Assembly (NCBI GenBank): GCA_913045225.1
Contig: CAJWPC010000007.1
Coordinates: 1 to 55,671 of the forward strand
DNA from: an uncultured Rhodobiaceae bacterium
GTDB lineage: Bacteria; Pseudomonadota; Alphaproteobacteria; Rhizobiales; TMED25
Reading direction: 5' to 3'
DNA length: 55,671 nucleotides
Part shown: in pieces, positions 7,200-15,411 of the stretch
Layout: the number at the start of each line of letters is the position of its first letter
Position numbering within the stretch: the first letter of the stretch is position 1
Translations under genes and position numbers: made by a program
The notes under the pieces: model-generated
Databases searched by the model: none
Told to the model about the DNA's origin: nothing
Seen by the model: the letters and a program-made list of their open reading frames with translations, nothing else

Positions 7200-8333
7200 A
7201 TGTATAAGATTACAAAAATATTAGCGGTTCCATCCTTATTGGTCTTCAGTGTGTTATTATTAGGTATCACAACTACACCAAGTCTTGCAAAAGCTCCTGG
7301 CGCATGGATTATTGAGGTAGATGAAGAAAGGTGTGCCGACCCAAGGGTTGCTCAAGCCAATAGAGAGGGCGAGTTACTTGTTGTGGCAAGTATTTATGAG
7401 ACTCCTGAAACCACAAAAGCTCATAGCGAAGGATTTAAAAAGTATTGGTGCCTAGATGATGATTTTGAAGTAAAGTTTGAGATCAGAAATACACCAGGTA
7501 CTATTGCAAGACTTGAAGCTGAAGCAAGTGAGGGAGTTCCCATATCAGGTGATGTAACAACAATGCCTGCAATAACATGGTTTATGGATGCTGTAGATAG
7601 AGGGCTTATTATGGCTTATAATTCGCCAAATTATGCAGAAATGAAACTTCCAGAAAAAATTGGACTGAATAATGTACCATATTGGACATCTGATATGTAC
7701 ATGTTTGTGCCAATGTGGAACAGTAATGCAATGCCAGACCTTGAGATTAACAGCTGGATGGATCTTCTTGACCCGCAATTAAAGGGTAAGATGAGTATAC
7801 TTGATGGTTCACTGCAACAATCTGTTGCTCTTGTTTATGATTACATGAAGAAGAGTGGTAAACTTCCTGATGATTATTGGGAAAGACTTGCAGATCAGGA
7901 TGTACTAATATCATCCACCTCATCCTTATCTATCGATATGATGATGTCTGGTGAACGTCCAGTATCAATACTAGGCGTATCAGCTGATGCTTGTGTGCTT
8001 CATAGTCAAGGAGCAACATTCATAAAAACAGCCGCACCTGTAGAGGGCGTAATGTTGCAAGAACAAGCTTCTGCTGCATTTGCAAGCGCCCCTCACCCTA
8101 ATGCTGCCCAACTATGGTTAGATTTCTTGAGAAGTCATGAAGGCCAAACCATATTTGAGTATCATGAAGGTCGTGTGCCTGGTAGAGCTGGTGTTCCAAG
8201 TAGTTGTGCAGTTACACCGAACAATGATGATTTGATGGACTCAGCCTTTGCTCCTGATTATGAGGCAATGGTAAAGGACGCAGATCTTGTTGCTAATGCA
8301 CAGGCAGAGTTTGGAGCATTATTTGTAAATTAA
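7200..8333 (+). CDS. ABC transporter substrate-binding protein (Fe(III)/polyamine-type)
   Basis: This 377-aa protein has a signal peptide (hydrophobic core ending in TPSLAKAPG around residue 32) and a two-lobed periplasmic binding protein body. ELLVVASIYETPE starts lobe one, and INSWMDLLDPQLKGKM near 182 is the hallmark of family-1/FbpA-type binding proteins. GERPVSILG and HPNAAQLWLDFLRSHEGQ near 300 are also typical of this family. It should capture a small solute in the periplasm for the ATPase and permease encoded downstream. The ligand cannot be told. Iron-type binding proteins carry paired Tyr ligands near the C-terminus, and I do not see a convincing Tyr-Tyr pair, so a non-iron ligand is favoured. 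AAAGGAAAT precedes the ATG. A hairpin follows the gene at 8362. Confidence 0.88.
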   Translation: MYKITKILAVPSLLVFSVLLLGITTTPSLAKAPGAWIIEVDEERCADPRVAQANREGELLVVASIYETPETTKAHSEGFKKYWCLDDDFEVKFEIRNTPGTIARLEAEASEGVPISGDVTTMPAITWFMDAVDRGLIMAYNSPNYAEMKLPEKIGLNNVPYWTSDMYMFVPMWNSNAMPDLEINSWMDLLDPQLKGKMSILDGSLQQSVALVYDYMKKSGKLPDDYWERLADQDVLISSTSSLSIDMMMSGERPVSILGVSADACVLHSQGATFIKTAAPVEGVMLQEQASAAFASAPHPNAAQLWLDFLRSHEGQTIFEYHEGRVPGRAGVPSSCAVTPNNDDLMDSAFAPDYEAMVKDADLVANAQAEFGALFVN

Positions 8334-8361
8334 TAATTCATATCAACTCTGAAATAAATTA

Positions 8362-8404
8362 TACATTGCTTTGCATTTTATCATGCGAAGCAGTGTATTT
8401 TTTT
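8362..8404 (+). terminator. Intra-operon hairpin with U-tract after the binding-protein gene
   Basis: The arms 8362-8376 and 8383-8397 form a 15-bp stem with two G-U wobbles and a 6-nt TTTATC loop, followed by seven T at 8398-8404. The wobbles weaken the reverse-strand hairpin and favour plus-strand function. It lies 28 nt after the stop of the binding-protein gene and 34 nt before the ATPase. This is the usual position for partial termination, or an mRNA 3' end, that keeps binding protein in excess of the membrane components. Confidence 0.75.
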
Positions 8405-8438
8405 AATAAAGTATAACTTTAATGGGATTTGCTAAAGT

Positions 8439-9524
8439 ATGAGCGCATTTTTAAAAGTGGAAAATCTATCAAAAAGATATGGCAACCATCAAGCAATAGA
8501 TAATGTTAGCTTTGAGATCGAAGAAAAAAAGCTTTTTGTGCTATTAGGTCCAAGTGGTTGTGGAAAAACAACAACATTGAGATGTATAGGCGGATTAGAA
8601 AAACCTGATACTGGTATCATAAGCATTAAAAATGAAACTATATCTAATAATGAAGATCAAATTTTCGTAGCTGCTGAAAAGCGTGGAATGGGCATGGTGG
8701 CTCAGTCATATGCAATTTGGCCACATATGAGTGTATTTGAGAATATTGCGTTCCCGCTTCGAATGTCAAAGTTTGATAAGAATTTGTTAGCTAATCGAGT
8801 AGAAGAAGCGCTCGATATGGTTCAGTTAAAAGGTCTCGGAACAAGAAATGCAACAGATTTATCAGGGGGCCAGCAACAACGTGTAGCGCTTGCACGTGCA
8901 ATTGTGGGCCGACCCAAATTATTACTATTCGATGAGCCACTTAGTAACCTCGACGCAAAACTTAGAGAGCAAATGCGATATTTACTGAAAGAAATACAGA
9001 CAGAAATTGGTATTACGGCTGTGTATGTTACACATGATCAATCGGAAGCAATGGGTCTTGGTGATGAACTCATAGTAATGAACAACGGCAAAATAGAGCA
9101 AAGCGATCAAGCTAGGAGCTTGTATAATAACCCTAAAACAAAGTTTGTTGGTGAATTTATAGGAACAGCAAACATGATAGAGGGTCACATAATTCAGAGA
9201 GAGTCCAATTCTTGTAAAATAACTTTAAAAAATAAAAATAGTGAACAAATAATAAAAGCCCGACTATCTCGCCATACAGACTCAGAACAAGGCGTACTCC
9301 TGTTCAGGCCAGAGTGGATATCCATTCAAAAAGGTATAAAAGACAAACAAGAAAATTCCATTGATGGCGTTGTCAGAACATATCAATACTTAGGAGATAG
9401 ATCTGAGTTAATAATAGAAACAGAATTTGCAGATATAAAGGCCTCTGTAACAGATGATGAGGAATATATCGTTGGAGATAAGGTCGTAATAAAAATAAAT
9501 GAAAATAAAGCAATAGTCTTTTGA
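8439..9524 (+). CDS. ABC importer ATP-binding protein (FbpC/PotA/MalK type)
   Basis: This 361-aa ATPase has Walker A GPSGCGKTT at 37-45, a Q-loop in MVAQSYAIWPHMSVFENI near 92, signature LSGGQQQR near 142, Walker B LLLFDEPLSNLDAKLR near 162 and the switch His in VTHDQSEA near 197. A C-terminal TOBE-like domain (about 240-361) is typical of MalK/PotA/FbpC importers and absent from exporters. It would power the permease encoded 10 nt downstream. VAQSYAIWPHM matches the Fe(III)/2-aminoethylphosphonate-type group rather than sugar importers (family impression, not proof). There is no strong Shine-Dalgarno, so coupling to the upstream gene across the hairpin is unlikely. Confidence 0.93.
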   Translation: MSAFLKVENLSKRYGNHQAIDNVSFEIEEKKLFVLLGPSGCGKTTTLRCIGGLEKPDTGIISIKNETISNNEDQIFVAAEKRGMGMVAQSYAIWPHMSVFENIAFPLRMSKFDKNLLANRVEEALDMVQLKGLGTRNATDLSGGQQQRVALARAIVGRPKLLLFDEPLSNLDAKLREQMRYLLKEIQTEIGITAVYVTHDQSEAMGLGDELIVMNNGKIEQSDQARSLYNNPKTKFVGEFIGTANMIEGHIIQRESNSCKITLKNKNSEQIIKARLSRHTDSEQGVLLFRPEWISIQKGIKDKQENSIDGVVRTYQYLGDRSELIIETEFADIKASVTDDEEYIVGDKVVIKINENKAIVF

Positions 9525-9534
9525 ATGTAAATAC

Positions 9535-11229
9535 ATGACATTGTCTAATCAAAACACCTACATAAATAATATTATTCGAAATATATCAATCGAGAAATCT
9601 CTTTTTTGGGTAACCGCAGCACTGATGTTAGTTGCTATCTTGTATCCAGCTTCCATGGCAATAAGGGCTGCATTTTTTGAGAATGATATATTTACACTCG
9701 CAGGATTTGAGAGGATTCTTCAACTAGACACAATAGTATCTGACATTTGGAACACACTCATATTTTCAGCAGGTTCAATGTTTGGGGCAACTGTAATAGG
9801 CGTTTCCTTGGCATGGGTAAATGCAAGAACAGATGTACCAGGTGTTAGAGCAATCGAGGTTTTCTGTGTTATTCCGTTTTTTTTGTCCGCTTTTGTCGGA
9901 GCCATTGCTTGGCGACTACTTTTTGTACCTAATGCAGGTATGATTTCTATGTTTCTTACCAAATACGGTTTTCCAGAATTTTTACTCCCCGATATTTACT
10001 CACTAGGTTCAATGGTTTTTATCCAGTCGGTTTTCTATTCTCCATTTATGTATCTCTACGCAGTGGCGTCATTCAGACAGATGGATCCGACACTTGAAGA
10101 GATAGCAAGGATACATGGCGCCGGTAACTGGAATACTCTTCGAAAAATTACTCTTTCCGTAAATGGGCCAGCATTATTATCCGGAATGATCCTTGTATTT
10201 GTTATGTCCGTTGGAACACTTGAAGTGCCAATGGCGCTTGGCTCTGCTGGAGGTAACTACGTTTTATCAACAAGAATTTGGGCACTCATGAATAATATGC
10301 CCCAGGATGTAACTGCTGCATCAGCGCTTGGTATGATAGCAATTCTTATTGCAGCGATTGGTATCATTATACAAAGAAGATTGCTAGGTAATAGAAAATT
10401 TACAACAGTTACAGGAAAGGGTTACAAATCGAAGAAAATATCTCTTGGGCGTTGGAAGTGGGTCGTTTTTACGCTTGCTATAACGTATATCATATTTGCC
10501 GTCATTATGCCGATTGTAACATTGATACTCGTAGCACTACAAAAGTTCTGGACAGGCTCATTTAGTATGCAATTCTTTACTTGGGCTAACTTTACAACCG
10601 TTCTCTTTGAATATGATGTTACCGCTAGAGCAATAAAAAATAGTTTATTCGCTTGCTCTGTTGCTGCCACAATTTCTGTAATTTTTGCATTAATTCTATC
10701 CCAAATTCGATCACGTAATGCCGAAGCATTTATGGGGATGTTAGTTTTATTGCCAATTGTAATACCAGGTGCTGTTTTCGGGATGATGGTGCTGTTTGCA
10801 TTTGTAAAAACACCTATTTATAATACAATTTTCATTATAATCTTTGCATATGTTATCGCCTATTTTTATCTAGCGTATAGGACGATATATTCTGTCCGTC
10901 TATCTATTCATCCTGAGCTTGAGCAATCAGCACGAATACATGGAGCAAGTTGGTTTCAGTCAACTCGGAGGATACTGACTCCACTATTAAAGCCAGGGAT
11001 TGTATCTGCATGGCTCATGTCGTTTATACTATTTATCAGGGAGTTTTCTTCTGTGATGTTCTTATACCGACATGGGACAGAAGTAATGCCAGTTGTTTTT
11101 TTCATGTTAATGGAGAGGCATTCAGCAAGATTAGCAGCATTCATGGTAATCCAGACAGCAATATTGTTGTTAATCATGATTATCTATCAACGCTTCACTA
11201 GCAAAAATGCTACCGGAGCAGCTTTTTAA
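9535..11229 (+). CDS. ABC importer permease, fused double domain (FbpB/AfuB type)
   Basis: This 564-aa protein has about twelve membrane helices in two homologous halves. Each half has an EAA loop that contacts the ATPase: EEIARIHGAGNWNTLRKI near residue 185 and EQSARIHGASWFQSTRRI near 463. This double-length architecture is typical of Fe(III)-family permeases, with one gene serving in place of two. It should form the transmembrane channel with the ATPase 10 nt upstream and the binding protein at 7200. It ends 25 nt before the triple-RidA gene, so the four downstream genes look like one transcription unit. The substrate is unknown; its neighbours suggest an amine-containing compound. Confidence 0.92.
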   Translation: MTLSNQNTYINNIIRNISIEKSLFWVTAALMLVAILYPASMAIRAAFFENDIFTLAGFERILQLDTIVSDIWNTLIFSAGSMFGATVIGVSLAWVNARTDVPGVRAIEVFCVIPFFLSAFVGAIAWRLLFVPNAGMISMFLTKYGFPEFLLPDIYSLGSMVFIQSVFYSPFMYLYAVASFRQMDPTLEEIARIHGAGNWNTLRKITLSVNGPALLSGMILVFVMSVGTLEVPMALGSAGGNYVLSTRIWALMNNMPQDVTAASALGMIAILIAAIGIIIQRRLLGNRKFTTVTGKGYKSKKISLGRWKWVVFTLAITYIIFAVIMPIVTLILVALQKFWTGSFSMQFFTWANFTTVLFEYDVTARAIKNSLFACSVAATISVIFALILSQIRSRNAEAFMGMLVLLPIVIPGAVFGMMVLFAFVKTPIYNTIFIIIFAYVIAYFYLAYRTIYSVRLSIHPELEQSARIHGASWFQSTRRILTPLLKPGIVSAWLMSFILFIREFSSVMFLYRHGTEVMPVVFFMLMERHSARLAAFMVIQTAILLLIMIIYQRFTSKNATGAAF

Positions 11230-11254
11230 ACAATAAGTGAAAGGGGAATTGGTT

Positions 11255-12538
11255 ATGACATCGAAACTCAAATACCTTAAAGAAGATAATAATATTTATC
11301 CTGTAGCAGTAAAAGCAGGCGATCTAATTTTTATTAGTGGACAAATGGCTTATGAAAGCGGAGTTGGGGTTCCAGATAATTTAAAATTGCACGAGGGTAT
11401 GCCCTATCATGGATCGCTTATTGAGAAACAACTAAAATTTATTTATAATAAACTTGAAAGTTCCCTGGATGAGGTTGACACTTCCCTAAAACACATTTTG
11501 AAAATTAACTCCTTTCATATGCATGGCGAAGACGTTGATATGGCATTGAGAGAAAGAAGAAATTGGTTTAGCAAAGATAATCCCCCTCCTAGCACTTTAG
11601 TTTTTACTCCAGAATTACCTGTTCAAGAGGCAAGGGTATCATTAGATATGATAAATATTTCAAAATCAGCTAAAATGCCAATTGAGTCGGTAAAGCTGAC
11701 TAAATCACCTGATATTGCTCAGGTAAAATCGATTGGTTGGGCAGTCTTTTCCCAAGTTTTAAAGGGTGCTGGATTTATTTTTACCCGTGGAACAACAGCA
11801 CATAACCAAGATGGCCCACTCAAGGAGACACTTCCAAATTATCCATTTCCTTATGATAATAATATTGTCAAATATCAGCTTCGTTATGAGATTGAGAGAA
11901 TGAAAGATCTACTAGAAGATGCTGGCGCGTCTTTGGAGCATGTTGTGAGAGCAGAGTTACATATGACCAATATGGAAGATATTGCAATAGTTGATGAATT
12001 ATGGGCGGAATACTTCCCCGTTGACCCCCCAGCGCGTGTTATAATCCCTGTGCCTTTAGTAGTGCTTCCAATGCGAATAGAGTCTGAGTTTATTGCTGTT
12101 GACCCAAGCGGACCTTACAAAAAAGAGATTATAAATTGTAAGGGTGTACCAGAACCAATAAGCCCTGAGTCTACCGCTGTAAAAGCTGGGCCATTCGTAT
12201 TCCTATCTGGGCAGCTTGCTACAGACTTTAAGCATGGTCTAGCACCGGAAGCTACCGTGAACCCAAGTTTTCCATATCACAGTAATCAAGCACGCCTTGA
12301 GGCAGAATATATAATAAGCAAGGTATCTAGAATTTGTGAGATTGCCGGCACATCAATTGAAAATTTAGTTAGAAGACGCGTTCATTTTGTTGACATGGTA
12401 GACATCCCGTTAACAGAAGATCTGTGGGTGAATAGATTAGGAGATAAAATGCCTGCAAGCACACTCTTTAAAACTTCCGGGCCACTACCAATCCCTGCCT
12501 GTAAAATCCAGTATGATCTTACTGCATTTATTAAATAA
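11255..12538 (+). CDS. Triple-domain RidA fusion protein
   Basis: This 427-aa protein consists of three tandem RidA-like domains, roughly residues 10-145, 150-285 and 295-427. Each repeats the same pattern: a GDLIFISGQ / GAGFIFTRGT / GPFVFLSGQ strand, a long helix, a linker strand (HILKINSFHM / HVVRAELHM / NLVRRRVHFVD), and the active-site turn before the last strands. The catalytic-type Arg (P-A-R) is present only in the middle domain (Arg261, PPARVIIPVP). Domain one has PPPSTL and domain three MPASTL. RidA proteins are trimers with active sites between subunits, so this chain may fold as an intramolecular pseudotrimer with one competent site (inference). ATG 11255 is chosen because AGGGGA lies 7 nt upstream; an in-frame GTG at 11237 is less likely. 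Last gene of the importer cluster. Confidence 0.9.
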   Translation: MTSKLKYLKEDNNIYPVAVKAGDLIFISGQMAYESGVGVPDNLKLHEGMPYHGSLIEKQLKFIYNKLESSLDEVDTSLKHILKINSFHMHGEDVDMALRERRNWFSKDNPPPSTLVFTPELPVQEARVSLDMINISKSAKMPIESVKLTKSPDIAQVKSIGWAVFSQVLKGAGFIFTRGTTAHNQDGPLKETLPNYPFPYDNNIVKYQLRYEIERMKDLLEDAGASLEHVVRAELHMTNMEDIAIVDELWAEYFPVDPPARVIIPVPLVVLPMRIESEFIAVDPSGPYKKEIINCKGVPEPISPESTAVKAGPFVFLSGQLATDFKHGLAPEATVNPSFPYHSNQARLEAEYIISKVSRICEIAGTSIENLVRRRVHFVDMVDIPLTEDLWVNRLGDKMPASTLFKTSGPLPIPACKIQYDLTAFIK

Positions 12539-12654
12539 TTTTTTCTCTTGATATCATCTACTATGATATTGTATTCCGGTAAAATGGGTGATACAAGATA
12601 GTCGAGTTTTTAAATAGAAAATTGGTATTTATTATTTAAACTACTCCGAAGAAA

Positions 12655-12677
12655 CCAGCCTTTAGGCTGGTTTTTTT
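12655..12677 (+). terminator. Rho-independent terminator of the RidA/ABC cluster
   Basis: The stem CCAGCC / GGCTGG with a TTTA loop (extended by AAA/TTT pairs) is followed by seven T. It lies about 115 nt after the last RidA gene and about 60 nt before the next gene, so the cluster has a 3' leader of moderate length. It separates the cluster from the EamA transporter gene. Confidence 0.9.
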
Positions 12678-12735
12678 GTTTACTGAGTGTATTTTTATTG
12701 CTCTAATCAGTATATAACTATAAAAATGGTTTAAC

Positions 12736-13656
12736 ATGTTAGGCAGTCTTCTAGCGCTTCTATCTGCAATGTCATTTGCGTTTAATGACGTAGCTGTACG
12801 ACGCGGGATATTATATAATTCTGTTTATAAGTCAATTGCAGTGACAGTTCCAATTGGGGTACCATTATTCATAGCCGCCATGATAGTATTTGATTGCTAC
12901 GAAGCGTTAAATAGCCTTACAATTCGATCTATTTCTTTCTTTGGTATAGCAGGCATCATTCATTTTATCTTTGGGAGATACTGTAACTACAAGTCTATTG
13001 AGTACCTAGGGACAACTCTTGCAGGTCCCGTAATGCAAATTTCATTATTGATTTCAGTATTTTTTGCATTCTTTATCTTGAATGAAATATTTACCTATCT
13101 GCATTTCCTTGGAATTATATTAATCCTCCTTGGTCCTATGATTATACTAGCTGGTAGCAGTAATAATGTAACAAAATCAGGTATTAAAATTGACTATACT
13201 CGTGGCTTTATGTGGGGAATTCTATGTTCATTTTCTTATGGCACAAGTCCTCTTTTAATAAAGCTAGGATCAAATGGTGGTGGAATAAAAGATAATATTG
13301 TAGGCGGATTTGTCTCTTATTTCTCAGCATCGATGTTATTATTTATAATATTTCTAATTGTTAAAATACCCCTTAAAGAAATATATAAAATGGAGCCATC
13401 AGGAAGAAAATGGTTTCTCATAACAGGGTTTATGGCTTTCATATCTCAACTACTAAGATACATGGCACTCGCGCTGCTTGCTATGTCCATTGTGGAGCCA
13501 ATTCAGAGATCGTCTGCTGCTTTTAGAGTATTATTTGGATATTTAATAAACAAAGAGCATGAGATCATAAATTCAAGAGTTTTAGCCGGCATCTTAATAT
13601 CATTGATGGGTGTATACGTTCTCATATCTCAATTGGGTAGTTTTGTCATGACTTAG
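12736..13656 (+). CDS. EamA/DMT-family transporter
   Basis: This 306-aa protein has about ten hydrophobic helices in two EamA repeats (starting LLALLSAMSFAFNDVAVRRG and, near residue 155, RGFMWGILCSFSYGTSPLL). Drug/metabolite-transporter proteins of this type move amino acids, nucleotides or other small metabolites across the inner membrane, usually outward; the substrate cannot be predicted. It starts about 60 nt after a strong terminator, so it probably has its own promoter. Its stop overlaps the stop of the convergent lyase gene by 4 nt. Confidence 0.88.
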   Translation: MLGSLLALLSAMSFAFNDVAVRRGILYNSVYKSIAVTVPIGVPLFIAAMIVFDCYEALNSLTIRSISFFGIAGIIHFIFGRYCNYKSIEYLGTTLAGPVMQISLLISVFFAFFILNEIFTYLHFLGIILILLGPMIILAGSSNNVTKSGIKIDYTRGFMWGILCSFSYGTSPLLIKLGSNGGGIKDNIVGGFVSYFSASMLLFIIFLIVKIPLKEIYKMEPSGRKWFLITGFMAFISQLLRYMALALLAMSIVEPIQRSSAAFRVLFGYLINKEHEIINSRVLAGILISLMGVYVLISQLGSFVMT

Positions 13657-14543
13657 TCGACCGGCATTAATTTAGGATTAATATTGAAATCTACTTCTGT
13701 AATTGAATTACCTCGTCTAATTTCATCATAATATACAATTTGTGTTGGTAGTTTTGCTTCCTGACCTATACTTTCTTTCCAATTTTTGTAGCGACTCACA
13801 AAGCTTCTATATATTCCATACTTAAAATACGTAGACTCAGGTACAAAATTTATTGGCGAGTTTGCTATTTCATGTTTTTTATTACCATTTACCCATACTT
13901 GCATAAGTTCATCCTTATAGTTCAAGCAAAATGATATGTCATTCCACTTCTCAACCATATCTTTTATATCCAATAAGTAATAATTAATCCCTTCATCTTT
14001 CACATTTGTCGGAGATCCAGTTAGGGAATGCCATTTGAAATAGAATTTTCCATTTTTGGCTGCCATCTGAATAAGTGGTGGTAATGATACATACCCGCCA
14101 GCTTTACCAGATGGTCCACCCTTTTGATGGATTTGACCCAAGTCCGTATTTGTTGGATGGACATCAATAAAATCTTTATCCAGTTTTATACTATAAGCAA
14201 AGCATTGATTACCACTTGGATCTTGTCTGGGTCTTGATGAAAATTCGACTCGCTCTCGATCTTTCTCACAATCATTCCAAGTATCATCACCAAAACAATC
14301 ACCATCTCGTAATTCAAATCTTTGATAGAATTTTCCTCTTCTAGCAGCCATTTCATCTTCTATATATTCATAATTATAGCTATTTTGACTCATATAGTTG
14401 GTATGAGTTCTGAAACCAGAATATTCTGGTGCACTTAATGCGAGTTTGCCTTTATCGTCTGTATATATTTTTGATTTAGCATCATTTGGTAAAATGAGCA
14501 CGAGCAGTAAGCACAATAGTACTAATGTGCGAATGAAGATCAT
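13653..14543 (-). CDS. Secreted polysaccharide lyase, heparin lyase I family
   Basis: This 296-aa protein has an N-terminal signal peptide (MIFIRTLVLLCLLLVLILP, cleavage near KSK). The body shows the beta-jelly-roll pattern of the Polysacc_lyase (heparin lyase I-like) family: RRGKFYQRFELRDGDC near residue 68, then a WNDCEKDRERVEF segment. Further on are FYFKWHSL near 172, KDMVEKWNDISFCLNYK, LMQVWVNGNKKHE near 215 and YFKYGIYRSFV near 240. Such enzymes cleave acidic polysaccharides by beta-elimination outside the cytoplasm. The substrate is unknown; algal or bacterial uronic-acid polymers are plausible in a marine setting (inference). No SusCD or other glycan-degradation genes are near, so it stands alone. 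It overlaps the EamA gene stop to stop by 4 nt. Confidence 0.78.
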   Translation of the reverse strand: MIFIRTLVLLCLLLVLILPNDAKSKIYTDDKGKLALSAPEYSGFRTHTNYMSQNSYNYEYIEDEMAARRGKFYQRFELRDGDCFGDDTWNDCEKDRERVEFSSRPRQDPSGNQCFAYSIKLDKDFIDVHPTNTDLGQIHQKGGPSGKAGGYVSLPPLIQMAAKNGKFYFKWHSLTGSPTNVKDEGINYYLLDIKDMVEKWNDISFCLNYKDELMQVWVNGNKKHEIANSPINFVPESTYFKYGIYRSFVSRYKNWKESIGQEAKLPTQIVYYDEIRRGNSITEVDFNINPKLMPVD

Positions 14544-14658
14544 GTCTAATAATTACAGGCGGCTAGAGTATTAGTCAACACTCAGTCAATTTTTCTCTTC
14601 ACCAATTAGTTTAATTATGCAATGATGTTTATGTTTTAATTACATATTAGATATTTAG

Positions 14659-15339
14659 ATGTTCTGTGATTTAAAAAATATAAAGACATTATTTTACGTA
14701 ATTATTTTTGCAAGTTCACTATCGGCATGTAAAATTGATTTTGAAGGTGATATTTATACATCTGACCTTATGGATGTCCTTGAGAATAGAACTCAAATTG
14801 ATATCCCAATGATTGTTAGCTTTCAAGTATCGTCTTGTGATGAAGACTTGTATGATCTTCATAGCACATTGAGTGATTATTTTTTAGAATATAGCTATAT
14901 TGGTTGTGAAGTTGGTAATGACTTTATGTCTTATGTAACGTCAAGAGTTCGTGTGCCAATCAATTCTTCACAGGATGATTTTGAAAATACAGATAGCCTA
15001 ATAGGCTATTTGGTTCAAGAATTTGATGATGGTATTTATGTTTACACTATGCTAAATCAGCTATCATTTGATATGTTAAGTAATTATGTTGAGTCACAAA
15101 CATTCCAAAGTCTTGATCTAAGCGAAAGCAGTTTAATCGTCAATGTTCATAATGATCTACGCTATTTAAATTTATCCGTTTTTCCTGGATTTGTTGATGG
15201 CGATCCAACTGTTTATGTAGAAGATTACGAAATGGAAAAAAGGGATATTTTAACAATACTGAATTCAGACTCCAGTGCAGCGCATCTTCAAATATATGGC
15301 TGGTCACCAATATTTTACATACAAAACAATCAAATTTAG
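14659..15339 (+). CDS. Predicted lipoprotein of unknown function
   Basis: This 226-aa protein has a lipoprotein signal peptide: a basic start, a hydrophobic stretch and a lipobox LSAC with the lipidated Cys at residue 24. It is followed by KIDFEGDIYTSDLMDVLEN. After the lipobox, Cys60 and Cys83 could pair in the periplasm. Asp follows at many positions, and the mature protein is acidic. The residue after the lipidated Cys is Lys, not Asp, so outer-membrane sorting by the Lol system is expected. I recognise no family. It is transcribed alone, 115 nt from the divergent lyase gene and 72 nt before the cysteine synthase gene. Confidence 0.72.
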   Translation: MFCDLKNIKTLFYVIIFASSLSACKIDFEGDIYTSDLMDVLENRTQIDIPMIVSFQVSSCDEDLYDLHSTLSDYFLEYSYIGCEVGNDFMSYVTSRVRVPINSSQDDFENTDSLIGYLVQEFDDGIYVYTMLNQLSFDMLSNYVESQTFQSLDLSESSLIVNVHNDLRYLNLSVFPGFVDGDPTVYVEDYEMEKRDILTILNSDSSAAHLQIYGWSPIFYIQNNQI

Positions 15340-15411
15340 CCCATTAGAATGAGATTCCAAGCTCCTATAAATTAATTTGTTATTCCATGTCTGAACTATT
15401 ATAAATAAGCT

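Noticed and set aside
7200-8333. Ferric iron as the ligand of the importer
   Set aside because: The transporter type resembles FbpABC, but the binding protein shows no convincing paired-Tyr iron site and the neighbours are RidA genes; the ligand is left open.
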